Assembly: GCA_030704615.1 (NCBI GenBank)
Contig: CM060734.1
Location: 48,810,042-48,874,041, forward strand
Direction: 5' to 3'
Length of the DNA: 64,000 nt
Source of the DNA: Takakia lepidozioides
Taxonomy: Eukaryota; Streptophyta; Takakiopsida; Takakiales; Takakiaceae
A program made the position numbers and the translations under genes. Numbering within the stretch: the first letter of the stretch is position 1; the number at the start of each line of letters is the position of its first letter. The notes below the pieces were generated by a model. It did not search any database, was not told the origin of the DNA, and saw nothing but the letters and a program-made list of their open reading frames with translations. Shown here in pieces: positions 12,093 to 25,617 of the stretch.

Positions 12093-13543
12093 TTATGGAC
12101 AAACGACCTCAAAGCCTACGCCCAAGCCGAATTGCCCCAGGTCTTACAACCTCGAGCCTTATGTCCTTAGGCTACAAATTTTTACTTAAAGCTGACCGAT
12201 GAGGAAATGCCAATAAAATATATGTATTAAATTTACTTTATACGACTTTGTTGGAAGGTATTATACGTATTTTGGCCTGAGGTTCAATGTCAAGCCCAAG
12301 AGAATCTTGTCTCGAGCATAAAAGAATCTTGCCTTGAGGATAAAAGAGATTCTCCTAATAATGTCGTTGAAAAGATAATCTTATCTTGAGATTAAAGAAT
12401 ACTCTTCCCAAGTCCTATGGTTTTTGGCATCTTGTCTTCAGGTCCATGGTATTTTGGAATCTTTTCCAGAATGGCTCTTTTGGGCTTCCGTAGGTGGTCC
12501 GTGGATCATACTTTGGATGCCTGAAAATCGGACTCCGGAGAGAGCCATAGCTATTAAGGTATCAGGGTAGTGCGTGGATCGATGTCACTCAAAAACCCTG
12601 GAACCTTCCTAAACATCTCTTGAACTCTAACGTACTGCATTGTACAGAGTGCAATTTGTATGCAACCCGTTAAGATTATGACATCTGTGATAGTAGAGAG
12701 AGGGATTGATCCAGGGAAAGATTGTTATCCATACCATTTCCTGAAAAATGGGAAAGGAAAGGAAGGTTTGAACGTTTCAACATTGAGAAAAGAGGAAGTG
12801 GGTGGGCTGCTATTTTCAACTAAGCTACCTATTTTCACACACAGGAAGTGAGTCTTGTAAAAGTGAAACAGAAAAAGTGCAGTCCTCCACAAAGAAGAAC
12901 GACGGTCTTGTGGTCTTAATTGTAAGGGCGTAGACACACGGGCGGCAATCGAGATGAATCGGAGACGACCATTGGCCGAGGGGAAACCGCGGGAGGAAGC
13001 ACGTTCTACCGGAAGCTGATGTGTCTATTGACTTGGACGGTTTTGGAAACCGCAACACTCCCAGGCACTTCCGGGCTGGAAGTGCCGGGCTGGAAGTGCC
13101 GCGCACCTCTGAAAAGTTTTGTCGTGATGTGAAATGCAGGGCCCACCGTCTTCGGGAAGACTCTTCACTACAGAGATCTACATCGTCGATGGTTTCCACA
13201 AAGTCAGGAAAATCCACGGTTGATCACCAAGGGAACGTCTATCTACTTTCACTCGTGTGTTTGTTGCAACATCCACCCTAGCCTATGTGTCAAAAGTGGG
13301 TGGAAGAAGGGGTGTCACACGCTCTCTTCCACTGCCGCTCGTGAGAAAAGGTCCTCAGTATTCATGAAAATTCTCCTGTAGACTGACACTTGGAGTTGCA
13401 GTGGACAAGAAAATGGTCAAAGTATGAGGTGGGTGCACGTGGACAAAGCCTCAGTTGCAAGCCACACTGCACAGCATATAGGGGCTTGATTGGCAATGAA
13501 GTGGGGAGTGAAGTGCTAGTTTGTCAGCTGCGCGAAGCTCAGA
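12093..13543. other. Upstream region of the lactone oxidase gene
   Basis: No gene recognised. It should contain the promoter and 5' UTR of the downstream oxidase gene. A tandem pair of the word gggctggaagtgcc lies near 13075-13100. Confidence 0.4.
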
Positions 13544-16500
13544 ATGTCGATCCTAAAAAGCAAGTGCAATATCGGTGTCAGTTTTGCGACCTATTGCGCC
13601 TTACTGTCTCTATGTCTTGTAGATTGCTATGTACCACCAGATAACTGTGATTCAAATGGGTGCACTATTGGGAGTTTTATTGGAGTTTGGCCTGACCGAA
13701 TTCCTTGCAAGGTACGTAAGCAGAGGCAACTCGTTGCAAGTGCCTTAAATTTCTCCGGAGCTTGTCTTCGGCATATACAATGCACTGTTGGAGCGAGGCT
13801 CATACTCTTCTTCCTTCTGAGAGTTGAAAAATACTCCGCTGGAGATCTTCATCATTTCTCAGCTTTTCTATCTCAATTTCCCATTTAGTCTTCTCCCCGA
13901 TGGCCAATCACTCCACCGACTTTGCCATTGCCGTAACCTTCTCCTCTGTTTGCTGGAGCTTGGCCTGAACAGCCATCAAGTCCTTCATGAGTTGAACTAC
14001 TATAATTTTCCTTCCGATACAACCAGATTAGCTGTTCTCATGGCCTCCTTCTGTTCCAACTCCTCGAGGCGAACACCCCGAACTTCATATTCTTTGTACA
14101 TCTTCTTCCGCCATATTTGATTTTGTTCTCTTGGCCTCAACAATAATCTTCTCTTTTCACACCTCCATGTTGCTTCGGAAAGAAGGCAACTCGTCAAGCA
14201 GCAGTGCCCCTATCGTTTCCGGAGCTTGTCTTGCGTCCCACTCTGCCCTCACTAAACTCTTTTGAAGTGACGCCCTCTTCGTCTTTCTGAGCGAACAGCC
14301 GTATTTTACTCTCTTCATCTTTTGTTGAGCAGCTTTTCTGTTCCTTACACGGATTTTTGGATTGCTTTTGTATTTATCAGTTGGCCAGAGTAATCTACCC
14401 GACAACAGAGCAAGAGATTATAGATGCTGTTGCGGATGCAGTAAAGAACAATGTGAAGATAAAAGCAGCAAGCAAAGGTCGTCATAGCATGGGCAGACTC
14501 ATGTGCCCCGGCGGTGAGAGAGGCATTCTGATAAGCACCAGGGACTACACGGCAAACATCATTGTGGACGAGGCTTCACGGACTGTGACTGCTGATAGCG
14601 GAGTGCAGCTAGGGGATTTGATAAACGCAGTTGCCAAACATGGGCTTGCCCTTGTACATACTCCCTACTGGGCTGGTGTTTCGATTGCAGGCCTTTTGGG
14701 TACAGGAGCCCATGGCAGTTCTATTTGGGGCAAAGGCAGTGCCGTGCATGAGTATGTGGTTGGCATGACACTTGTAGTCCCAGCGTCAGCAGAAGAAGGG
14801 TATGCCAAAGTAGTCTCGGTAAAGGAAGGGGATGAAGATTTGAATGCTGCGAAGGTGTCTCTTGGACTCCTGGGAGTGGTATCACAAGTCACACTACAGC
14901 TGGAGCCCATGTTCAAACGTTCAATAACCCACAAGCTGATGAATGACAGTAACATAGAAGACGACCTTTTCTCTTTCGCAAAGGCTCATGAGTTCGCGGA
15001 TATCACATGGTATCCAGCACTAGCACAGGCTGTATATAAGATGGATGATAGAGTGCCTCTGGACACGCCTGGAGACGGAAGAGGCGACCTACCTCTAATG
15101 CAGCCATTGCCTGCAGCTGTAGTCAGTGCTTTCAGGAAAAGAGGTAGGGGATGGAGAGCTATGGCATTTGGAGAGAGGAGTGGCTGGATTTTGTTGATGG
15201 ATTTGTTTCTGCATGTTTGTTGCCAAGCGTTGGGCGATCTCACCTACAGGGACGTTCCTGTCGGAGCTGGGCTCTGCCTGCTATCATGTACCCTTCAGCT
15301 TACATATAGTATGTTCAGTGGCACGATGTTTTTGCAGAATGATTGAACTCGTCGTTTGAGGTTAGTACTCAAAGCTGGTGCATCTCTAAGAAAATTTGTC
15401 CTCTCCTCCTCTGTACACGAATGTGAAGTCATGAGGGTGTCTCCCTATTGACTGGCATAGTAAGTAGTATACATTTTTGGATGCCTAAAGATCTAGGAAA
15501 ATATTGAAGACGCTGATATCCCTGATGCTTACTACTCCTTGGATTTCCTGCAGAGGAGCTGTGGGAGGCAGAGCGTGATGTGGAGGCGAAATGCGGAGCT
15601 GAGCGAGATAGTATTGCATATTTTTTCCTGACAGCCGCTGGACTGACAAACAATGGCACTCATTTTGAAGGCTACCCAGTTGTTGGCCGGCACAACCTGC
15701 TGCAAACAACAGGCGGATCCGAGAATCCTCCAGAAGGATTCCACTACGGGTGGGATCCAAGGAACAAAGGACTATTTTTCCATAATATGGCCTTTTCGAT
15801 TTCTTTCGCAAATGTGAAAGGCTTCATCAGGGACATCAAAAAGCTTCAAGAAGCAAATCCAAGGTCTTTCTGTGGCTTCTCCTCATACGGAGGGATTATG
15901 GTCCGGTTTATTGGTCAGTCCAGCGCTTACCTCGGTAAGAAGGAAGATGTAGTGGATTTCGATTTCTTCTACTACCGTTCCTTTGAGTTTGAGAATCCCA
16001 GGCTAAATCAAGATGTTATTGACGAGATAGAACAGCTAGCATACTTCAAATATGACGGGTCACCTCACTTCGGCAAGAACCGCAACCTTGCCTTTGAGGG
16101 GTTACCCCAAAAAACCCCCCAGCTCTCCAAGTTTCTGGAAGTGAAGAACAGGTTGGATCCGCAAGGCTTGTTTTCAAATGAGTGGACAGATGCAGTTTTG
16201 GGCATTGCTGGTCGGGAAGGGAGTGCACCCACATCAATTTCCATCTTCCAAGACTATTGTGCTCTGGATGGGTGGTGTATCTGCTCCCATGATCGTCACT
16301 GCGCTCCAGAGAAAGGCTACTTCTGCAGACCTGGAATAGTTTACCAAGATGCTCGTGTCTGCCGATACGAGGTACATTCCCTCTTGTCTGCATCAATCAC
16401 TTGCCTGGGAGAAGCTGTTGTTGCAAGTGCATGCACTGCATATATAGAATGGAGAATCTTCATGTATCTCAGTGACAAGTCCCATACAGCTAGAACAAAA

Positions 16501-16657
16501 CCTCTTTTTGGAATCGGTCTCCTCTCTCACGATATGGCATTGATTGTTGCAGGCTTCGTCCATCTTGGGGACACCAATCCTTCCAGTCCATCCAGGATAT
16601 GACGACACTATTAATGGGGTCAGGAATGAGGATCTTAATAATGTAGATTCCATGTAA
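13544..16657 (+). CDS. L-gulonolactone oxidase-like protein (plant GULLO type)
   Basis: FAD-linked aldonolactone oxidase of the family that makes ascorbate from L-gulono-1,4-lactone, probably secreted. Four exons join in phase: 13544-13711, 14381-15143, 15554-16371 and 16553-16657 (TAA), giving 617 residues, close to plant relatives. Exon 1 has a hydrophobic signal peptide (SFATYCALLSLCLVDC) and the family word CTIGSFIGVWPDR. Exon 2 carries the FAD-binding domain (ARVIYPTTEQE, KGRHSMGRLMCPGG, GVSIAGLLGTGAHGSS). Exon 3 carries the ALO domain (PHFGKNRNLAFE, LDPQGLFSNEW) and the plant-specific cysteine tail (CICSHDRHCAPEKGYFCRPG). No stops or frameshifts were seen. The exon-4 tail depends on the last splice choice; reading through intron 3 would end at 16602. 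Confidence 0.92.
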
Positions 16658-16693
16658 TTAATTGTGCACATCAAACACTGGCCTGTTTTCCTG

Positions 16694-16699
16694 AATAAA
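16694..16699 (+). terminator. Poly(A) signal AATAAA
   Basis: An AATAAA hexamer lies 37 nt after the oxidase stop codon, in a TTTTCCTGAATAAAG context, placed as expected for a plant 3' UTR. Confidence 0.5.
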
Positions 16700-18178
16700 G
16701 CAATCAACGCTGAAACTCCGGGACCAGCACAGGAATTCCTCGGTTCGCACTTCGCACCGCTCGAGATAGACAATAAAAAAACAAAGGGACAACGCCTCCC
16801 CAAAGAAGTGTAGATTATGGTGTCTCTTCATCAGATTATGATACCTATACATTATGGGTCCGTCGACATCCACCAGATTGTTGGAGACTTGCCTGATATA
16901 TGGCTCTGTCCAAAAGGTGGAAAAAAGAGACGGACATAATTTGGTATAAATGCTCGTCTTAATTTTGAGAGCCTACGTTACTCAGAGACACTATTAATAT
17001 TTTGCTGAGGCTTCTGTGCTAAGATGGAGGCATGGGAAGGGACTGGTTCATCCATCACACTCCCCACAAAGGCCTCAAAAAATCCTCGAAAGTTTTCACA
17101 TTTGTCGGCTCTGCCTCTTCAAGGCGAGGTGTGTGTGTGTGTGTCTGAACGATCGACACTCGTGTCGCCGCAGGACGATCAACCCTGTTCTGAACGATGG
17201 GTCAAGCTGCAAAATCAGGAAAGGACCCGCATTTTAGTGCATCCTCCAGGTTTGCAAGAAAAAAAAAAATTGCTGGGCTCATTCCACACACGAATGAAAG
17301 AAAGAAAGAAAAGAAACTTCGTTACGCAAGAGAAAGAGAGACACAGATTAGCCCCACCAAGGATGAAGTAACCCCTTTGTTGTGAGTTCGGAAAAATTAT
17401 GTCTGGGCTTTCAAGCATTGTATTGTAACAACTGGACGCTTATGGCTGCTTGTGATCGACCTATAACTAAGACCCCCCCCTTTTGAGGGCAAGCCTTTGC
17501 AAGAATATTTTTCTTTATGGACTTGTGAGCCTATGTCACCGTGATTTGCACTTCCTACTCTGGTACAATTTTTCACTTGAGGGCACAGTTTTCTCTAGTG
17601 CCAATGATCAAACGCACTCTGGGAACAAAATGCTCGTGCTCAAACTTTCACACATGGTGGACAGTGGCCCACAGAAAGACAAGCATTCTAGTAGCAGTGA
17701 GCTCGATAAGCTGCTCCAACAAGATATGAAGCAGCTCAACAATGGGGTGCCTGTCCGGGCATCTAAATCTGATTCATCCATTTTTCCTTCTGGCCAGTCT
17801 GCAAGGTACCGATCAGACCTCAGTAGCATAGTAGAACATACATTTTCCTGTTTCTGTGTTGGTCGTGACATGGGTTGATGATACTATTGGCTCGATCTCA
17901 CTTACAGTTGAAATCTACCGCTGATCAACCGTGAGTTGACATTTGTGCCAATTCGCCTTTAGACAGGTTTAGGACTGGATGGTTATGTATTCCAAATAAA
18001 TCAAGGGCAAGGATCTTATGGAATGTAGGTTTCGAGCTTTCAACTTGTGGATATTATTGTCATGGTAGGCAATTGCATAATGTTGGTCTTGAAATTATCA
18101 CAGGTCTACCTGAGTAAGGACAGGGGGTTATGTGAGGGGGGTATATTCTTTCAAACCCTAAACCTGTGCCTCTTTCTT
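16700..18178. other. Intergenic, no gene seen
   Basis: It contains short simple repeats (GT run near 17128, A run near 17260, AAAG repeats near 17300) but no recognisable coding or mobile sequence. Confidence 0.4.
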
Positions 18179-20286
18179 TCATATGCATGCTCTAGCCTCC
18201 AAGCTCAAGTCGTGTATCTTTTGACAAGTACAGCTACTTTTTTGTGACAGGTAGCTTTCATTTCTATTGGCCATGACCGTTTGTTGCAACTCCAGGATAT
18301 GCTTTTCTTGGTCAGCTTCAACCTGCCTGTATTGCTTGAAAGTATCATCGTTGCGACAGATTGTATTCTTCATATCGACAATGAGTTTCATTTGCTCAAC
18401 ATTCTCTTCTTCTGCCTTCGTACATTTTTCCGCTTGACTGTTTATTTCTTTTGTAGATTGGTCAAGCATAGTTGTGAGTGTAGCACATTGGATGGCTATT
18501 CTGTCATGCACTGTCTGCAATTCCATATGTAGTGCATTCATTTCTTGCAACTTGCTTTCATGCTTCACCTGCATTTGGTATAGCTGTTGCTTATGTGCTT
18601 CGTGCAAGTGGTTTTGTGCGAGACCTGCCTCAATCAATTGTTCCTTGGCCAATTGCAAAGCCGCTTCTTTACTCTCCAAGTCTTGCTGCATTTTGAGAGT
18701 GACCTCTTCATCGACCTTGTTTGCACACTCTGTGGCAAGTCGAGCCTCAAACTCTTTCTTGAGTTCCTCCCTCAAAGCTGCCAATTGAGTAGTGGGAACA
18801 TGGGATTTGACATAAGTACCCAACAAATTCAGTGTCCTGCTTATGGAACTTATAAGCATAGCCTGTTGAGGGTCATCTTGGTGAGCTTGCTGTTGTTCTC
18901 CCTGATCCTCAACATTGTGATGCCTTACAAACCATTCAGGCCATTGCCCCACCAGATTTTCTTCCTGAACCACTTCATTCGTCACCGGTGCTGCAGTGTC
19001 TTGGCATTCTACCTGTGGTACCTCCGTCACAGGTATGTGTACTATATGCACCGCAGGGTTTCCCCTGGACAATTGTTGCACCTCCGGAATCACTGTGTCC
19101 TTGGCCATACCAGAATATTCATAGAGAAGGTCCCCCTTCTCAATTTCTGCCACCACCTGTTCTGTAGTGGGAATATCTAACCCTTCTTTTTCTAAATCAA
19201 TTATTTCTGGTGGCACTTCATGGGCAACTTGTGGTAACCTTGTGACAAGCCGATCAGCTGGCTGTGATGGCTGTGATACTGAAGTAACTTCCTCTTCCCT
19301 CTCTGAAGGCCCTGCTTCCAGTAATAGCAGTTCTCTGTGCTGCTGTGCCCCTTCCTACACATGAGCTTGGGAAACATTATCATGCGGAATCCGTGAAGCC
19401 AGTGGATCCGCCACTACAGTTTTTCCCCGTCTCTGCCTCTTAGTCTCGGGTTGCCCTGCTAGTCCACCCTCACTGTGTGAAGAGCCTTGCTCTTCCATTG
19501 CAGTGGTTTCTGGCTCAAACACTCTCATCTCCTTTCTTTCTTGCGCATCAAGTATGCCAGAATCAAGAATTATTTGAGCAATGATTGGGCCAGACACTAT
19601 GATATGAGACTTTGCGGCAGTACCTTGTAATCTTTTCATCTCCTCTACCAGTGCGTTGTACATTATGTCCGCCCATTCTACCTCTTGTCCTTTCAGGGCT
19701 TTGAGTATTTCCTCCATGAAGGATCTGCTCAAATACAGTTGATTCTGTTTCATGGCAAACAGAAAGTTCAATACCTGGCCTACCTCCTTTAGCCCTGGGT
19801 ACACGGCCTTGGTACAAGCATAACCCTGAGTTTTAAAGAAACTCCCTTCTTGGAATAAGTCCCCTATTTGCAGTCTTGCCCTGTGCTCCTCCACATGCAC
19901 CTGACCTGCTGGCAATCGAAACAATTGTTGGAGGTATAGGGGAGTAATTAGTAATTCAACTCCCTTCACCGTTGTTGCTCCTGTCCTTGGCTCAAAGTTC
20001 TGCAAGAATTGTAACATGTACTGTCTATGGTGCAATGTGATTGCAATCCTTGCAATCTCAGCTCCTTAAGTATCTGTATCGCCTGTGGGGTAGCAATCGT
20101 TTGTTTCTGCAGAATTGTGGTGCTCTTCACCCTGATTTCCTCCATTCCTCTCACTCTCTTCATTCTAGACCCACAGAAATGTTTTGGCTGTAACAACTGC
20201 AGAAATGCCTGTAGTGCACAAAGCATAAACGTATGGTTGCCACAAAAAGCTATGGGTAATTTCTTGTAAGCCTGCGGGGCTTGCAA
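18179..20286 (-). pseudogene. Third ORF of the Tat-like element, coiled-coil protein
   Basis: Three pieces form one protein of roughly 690 residues. The first is 20286-about 20040 (KKLPIAFCGNHTFML). After a frameshift comes 20035-19355 (KGVELLITPLYLQQLFRLPAG, EVEWADIMYNALVEEMKR), whose layout recalls the plant transposon-associated domain of additional ORFs. After an in-frame TAG comes 19216-18179, a charged, Glu/Gln-rich region with strong heptad character (MQQDLESKEAALQLAKEQL). No membrane segment or enzyme motif is visible. Its place after integrase fits an extra or env-position ORF. Its function is unknown. Confidence 0.6.
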
Positions 20287-20297
20287 GCATAATCTTC

Positions 20298-22148
20298 AGG
20301 TCCAAATCAAAGACATAAGTCCTGCAGAAGCATTAGACAACTTCAAAAGAGGATTGAAGAAGAAAATTCAATGAGAGGTAATTTTACACAACCCGGTTAA
20401 TGTCCACGAAGCAATTTCATTGGCCCAAAAGATTGAAAGACGCTACCAAGATACGACGAAGATATACACGTTCCATTGAACCAGTACGGACCAACGCCTA
20501 TGGAGCTTGGAAATCTTTGAAGACGGGATAACTTCCAATACTTGCAAAGAAATAGACCGGGAATCAGATATGGGGAAGATAACACACAACGACGAATGAA
20601 ATTGAATGACAATGATGTGACCTCCTCAACATTCTCACGAACAGAAGGACAAAGGGAAACTAGACAATGTTACAACTGTAGAAAATACGGATATCTTGCG
20701 GCCAATTGCCGAAGTGGAAGGTACAATCGACAAACTTATCGAAGACATTTATTAATTTAACGAGGGAGAAGATAACGAACATCACAATGAGCAGGAAAAC
20801 GAGCATAACCAGTAAGTAGACCTCGCGGTCTTACTAGTTCTACAAAGAAGAGGAAAGGCGAGGGGCTCTACAAGGAGAAGAGACAAATCAATCATGCGGG
20901 CAAGAAAGAGACGCAGTTAATTGTGGCAGAATGAACCTTGGAAGGTATTCATGTGAAAGTGTTGATAGACCCTGGGGCAAAAAAAATTTCTTATCTAGGA
21001 AGGCTGTCTTGAAACTAGGACTCCCCTTAGAAAAGGATGAAAGAGATGAAGCAGAAATGTCAAATGGACATACACAGGCCATTGAGACATTACCTAAAAG
21101 CATAGAGTTGTCGATCGGTAAATATAGAAAAACCTTAGAATGACGAGTAGTCAGACTGGCTCAATATGACGTAATATTAGGCATGCCTTGGATGAAATCT
21201 CACAATCCCGATGTTGATTGGCGTCGAAAGATAGTCAAAACCCAGAATTAGAAAATATGGGGAGATCGAGTGAGGACACCATATCGAAACCTACCATCAT
21301 TTATTATAGGTACTACAACTATACGTAAGAAAGACGTATTATTTGTAGGTTTAATAAGAGACGTGGAAAATCCAAAAAAAATCATGAGTGAGGTTCCAAT
21401 AGAATTACATAGTGTTTTGAAAGAGTTCAAAGATGTTTTTCCAGATGACCTACCAGCACGACTTTCGCCAAAGAGAAGAGTAGATCATAAGATTGAGGTT
21501 GTTCCAAATAGTACTCCTTCTTGTAAAGTCCCTTATCGATTAGCACCAAATGAATTGGAAGAATGTAAGGCTCAAGTCGAGGACCTACTATCAAAGGGCT
21601 TTATAAGACCAAGTGTATCCCCATACGGAGCGCCGGTGTTGTTTGTGAAGAAAAAATATGGAGCAATACGCATGTGCATTGATTATCGAGCACTCAACCA
21701 GCAGACAGTAAAGAACAAGTACCCGTTACCATGCATGGACGATCTATTTGACCAACTGCGAGGAGCAAAATACTTTACGAAGCTTGATTTGAGGAGTGGA
21801 TACAACCAAATTCAAGTTGCTAATGAAGATGTATATAAGACCGTCTTTCGCACTAGGATGGCACCCGGTGGTATATTTTTCTCACAAATTGTTACTTGTG
21901 GAACAAAATTACCATACAACCGAACGAGAAGAATTGGCTATTGTTTTGGCTACAAAACATTGGAAGCACTATCTTGGAGACAAAGAGTTCATAGTGGAGA
22001 CAGACCATAAACCGTTGGTGTACTTGGAGACACAGATCTATCGAAAAGATAGATTCGTTGGGCGGAGTGGCGACAACCGTTTAACATGAAGATCGTCTAT
22101 GTGGAGGGAAAACGGCAATTGGCGGATACAATGACAAGGATGCCGCGC
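20298..22148 (+). pseudogene. Ty3 retrotransposon fragment inserted in the Tat-like integrase
   Basis: Plus-strand gag to RNase H remains: gag end (AEALDNFKRGL, HEAISLAQKIE), zinc knuckle CYNCRKYGYLAANC in which the histidine is replaced by tyrosine, protease with LIDPGA instead of D(S/T)GA, RT from about 21390 ([50 protein letters not shown]). Near 21875 the RT jumps directly to RNase H ([29 protein letters not shown]), so the palm with the catalytic YxDD is missing. No LTRs were found at either edge. Confidence 0.82.
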
Positions 22149-22880
22149 ATGACTTCCCTGGTCACTGATAAATTCCAAGGGACAGCCAAATCTTGTGAGA
22201 ATGTTCTCATATAGGAATCTTGTTGTGGACTTAGCTGTATTGTCCCTCAGAGCCTTAGCTTCCACCCATTTTGTGGTATAATCAGTGGCTGTGATTATAT
22301 ACTTGTTCTGTGTATTCTTGGCTGGTGGATTAATTGGTCCAACAAAGTATAATCCCTATTTCTGGAATGGTTCAGTAGGCATCGTAGGATGCAAACCATC
22401 TTCCCAAATCTTTGCAAAGGTCCTAGCCTCTGACACTCATCACAACTCTTGCAATACTTGTGTATATCTCTAAACAAAATAAGCCACCAGTAACATGCAA
22501 GTAATATTTTCCTACTGGTAGTCTCTTCTCCAAAATGGCCTCCAGCCACTCTTTTATGAACTTCTTCCAAAACTTTATTTACCTCATGGTGGTATAAGCA
22601 TCGTTTAAGTACTCCATCAGGTCCTAGCTTACACAATCTTCCACCTATCATAGTGTATGGTAATGCCTTGATAGCTATTCTTTTCCTCTGCTCCTTCCCA
22701 TAACTGGGTGGGCACTGTCCATGAGTAAGGTAGTATCTGATTGGCCACTGCCAATCTAACCAATCATCTGCTCCATGCACTTCCACTGCAAATAAACTCG
22801 CATCATGTAGTTGATCATCTACTCATGTGGTGGGTTCTCCTGTTGAAAGGCGTGACAAGTGATCTGCCACAAGATGCAAA
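22149..22880 (-). pseudogene. Integrase of the Tat-like element, broken
   Basis: The zinc-binding part reads EEVHKRVAGGHFGEETTSRK and CKSCDECQRLG (HHCC). After a frameshift near 22300 the core continues WMEAKALRDNTAKSTTRFLY and ends at FISDQGSH. The following plus-strand element supplies the next bases. The catalytic glutamate and C-terminal part are therefore lost at this junction. Confidence 0.78.
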
Positions 22881-22977
22881 CGTCCAGGCTTATAAACAAC
22901 TTCGAATTCAAACTCGTGCAAGATAATCAACCATCTTGCTATCCTGCCACTTATCAAAGGCCTGTTCACCAGATAAA

Positions 22978-24288
22978 TCAAAGCCTGATGATCCACATAA
23001 ACTTCCTTCCAAGTAGATAATGCCTGAATTTCTTGACTGCATAGATCATTACTAAAGCTTCCCTTTCTGTAGTGCTATAGTTCCTCTCAGCACTGTTCAA
23101 CAATCTGCTCGCATAGTACACAGGTGAATCTATGTTTCCTGTGACATTTTGGGCTAATACAGCCCCCAATGCTTCTCCTGAGGCATCACAATGTACATGA
23201 AATACCATATGTCAATGAGAGTTAATCAACACAGGTGTAGTTGTTACTGACTTTGTAAGTGTCTCAAATGCCTGTTGGCATTCAGCTGTCCATGCAAACA
23301 CTACATCCTTCTTCAAAAGCTTGCTCAATGGTGCTGCCATTTGTGTATACCGTCTGACAAACCTTCTGTAATAGCTGGTTTGTCCAAGGAATCTCCTTAG
23401 AGCCTTAACATTTACTGGTGGTGGGGATGCTTTAATGGCCTCAGTCTTTCTAGGATCCACAAGCAGTCCCTTCTTACACACAATGTGTCCTAGTAGTACC
23501 CCTGAGTTCACACAGAAAGTACACTTTTCTGGATTCAGACCAAGACCTCTCATCCTGCATTTGGCCGAACATAATTCCAACTTCTGCAAGTGCTCATTCT
23601 TAGAGTTGTACACACTGAAGTCATCTAAGAACATTTGCATGAAATCATCCAAATACTCATGGAAAGATTCACTTATCACTCTTTGGAAAGTTGCTGGTGC
23701 ATTACAAAGTCCAAAAGGCATGACTTTGTATGCATAAACACCCCAGTCAGTAATGAAAGCAGTCTTCCCCTGGTCTTCTTCAGCTACTTGTACTTGGTTA
23801 TACCCACTGAAGCCATCCATGAATAAGTACATCTCATGGCCTACCACAGTGTCCAGTATAGCTTCTTTGAATGACAAAGGAAATGGATCTTTCTTTGTAC
23901 AATCATTCAACTTCTTATAGTTCACACAAACTCTTAGTTTGCCATTCTTCTTGGGAACTATCAAAATGGGTGATAGCCAAGTTGTATACTCTATCGGGTA
24001 TATGAACTTAGCCTCAGCCAACTTCTTAATCTCCTCCCCAACCTTCTGTGCATAGTTGGGATTCATCCTGTACCTTGCATGTTTGATTGGTATTGACCCT
24101 GGTTCCAGTTCAATCTTATGCTGGTAGATCTCAGGTGGTATCCCTTTCAGATCTTCATAGCTCCAAGCAAATACTTCTTTGTATTTGATAAACAGGCTCT
24201 TAGCTTCCTCAAAGAATTCTGGCTCCAAGTCAGCCCCAACTTTCACCATTCTTGGTTCCTCCTTAGTTCCCACATTCACTTCTCTCAC
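22978..24288 (-). pseudogene. Reverse transcriptase and RNase H of the Tat-like element
   Basis: RT spans 24288-23212. Key stretches are HARYRMNPNYAQKVGEEI, SPILIVPKKNGKLRVCVNYK, GFSGYNQVQVAEEDQGKTAF, MPFGLCNAPATFQRV and the active site FLDDF. Connection words LGQTSYYRRFVRRYTQMAAPL follow. A stop precedes RNase H (23208-22978: HCDASGEALGAVL, STTEREALVMIYAVKKFRHY). Apart from the stop the RT is well preserved. Confidence 0.85.
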
Positions 24289-25527
24289 CTACTCTTCAGC
24301 TGTGATTGTCCATCCAGCCACTACTTCATCCTGTAAACTCACAATGGCTGGTTTCTCTAGGATTTCTATTTCTCCCTTTCTTTCTTCATAGAAATGTGGT
24401 GGATAACTGTTTGTTTCCCCCTCAATTGGTGTTGCTATTATTGTACCACAACATATACCTTTAAAGCAACTCAGGCCTCCCAGTTGCATTTCTGCAACAT
24501 GCTCCCACTCTGGGTATGCAGCAAACAGATTAGCTTCCTGCTCCTCATCAAGCCCTCCCCTCCAGTCATACTCTCTGACTCCACGAGGTCTCCGTGTAGC
24601 AGGTAGCCTACCAGATTTCTTAGTGGTGATCTGTATCTTGTGCTTCCCATCATGCACAGTCAGTAACTGGGAATTCCAATCATGGAATACCCTGGCCTAT
24701 TTCAGCCATGGTCGACCCAACAATAAGGAATAAGCTGTCATGACATCATCCATTTTCAACACAGTCACTGTGATCTTAAAGATCATCTTCTGAATCTGTA
24801 TCTTTACTCCTCTTATCAAGCCTAATGGTTGTACACTCCTTTGATCTGCCATTGTTACTGTGAATGGGGCTGGTTTCATGTTATTCAGACCAAGCTTCTC
24901 CCTTAACTAGTCTGTCATGATATTCACTCCTGAGCCTCCATCTATCAGTACATCAGTCAGGTCTGTGCTTCCAATTCTCAATTGGATTACTGGCATGGAA
25001 TCATCAAAGTCCATGACTGTTTCTCGCCCTTCAGGCTTCACATTATAACTTGTCACCTTGTTGTTCAGGTCTGTGTTCTCTGTCACATGAGCAATCTGAT
25101 TGCTTGCTTGATACAGCCTGTGTCTACAATGGGGTGCCACAACCAATAGCTGCCCAATTGTAATCTCAGCTTTGGATTGGCATATTACTTCCGCCAAAGC
25201 TCCTTCATTATCCTGCACCTGTGAAGCCTCTTGCTTCACTTCATCTTCTCTTTCAAAGTCAGAAGAATCTGCCATAGGGATATCAGTATCCTTCTGCATT
25301 TCCCTTATGGTATCAGCCACTTCCTTGTGCAGTTCCTTCTCATCTCTCCATGCCTCATCATCTTCAGGCACATCACTGCCATCTTCATTAACATCTTTTT
25401 CCTCATCTACTAGAGGTAATAGTAAAGCTTTGCTTCTGGTAACTATCATTGTACTTACTTCTGGTACAAAACATTGCATAACCATGTGAGTTGCCACTAC
25501 TGGGCCCTCATTCACAGGAGCTCTCAT
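24289..25527 (-). pseudogene. Protease and linker region of the Tat-like element
   Basis: 25527-24907 ends with a retropepsin core VLIDGGSGVNIMTD. After a stop the protein continues GLNNMKPAPFTVTMADQRSV and SLLLGRPWLK (24879-24697). A linker (24657-24289) carries YDWRGGLDEEQEANLF. Each join is an in-frame stop or small lesion. The active triad reads DGG where most relatives have DSG or DTG. Confidence 0.7.
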
Positions 25528-25617
25528 CTCATTCTAGTGTCTAATCTAGAATGGACAGGCTACTTTGCGATGTCATGCCTGGTTACAATAGTAACATAGT
25601 TCTTCACCATTGGGTCC

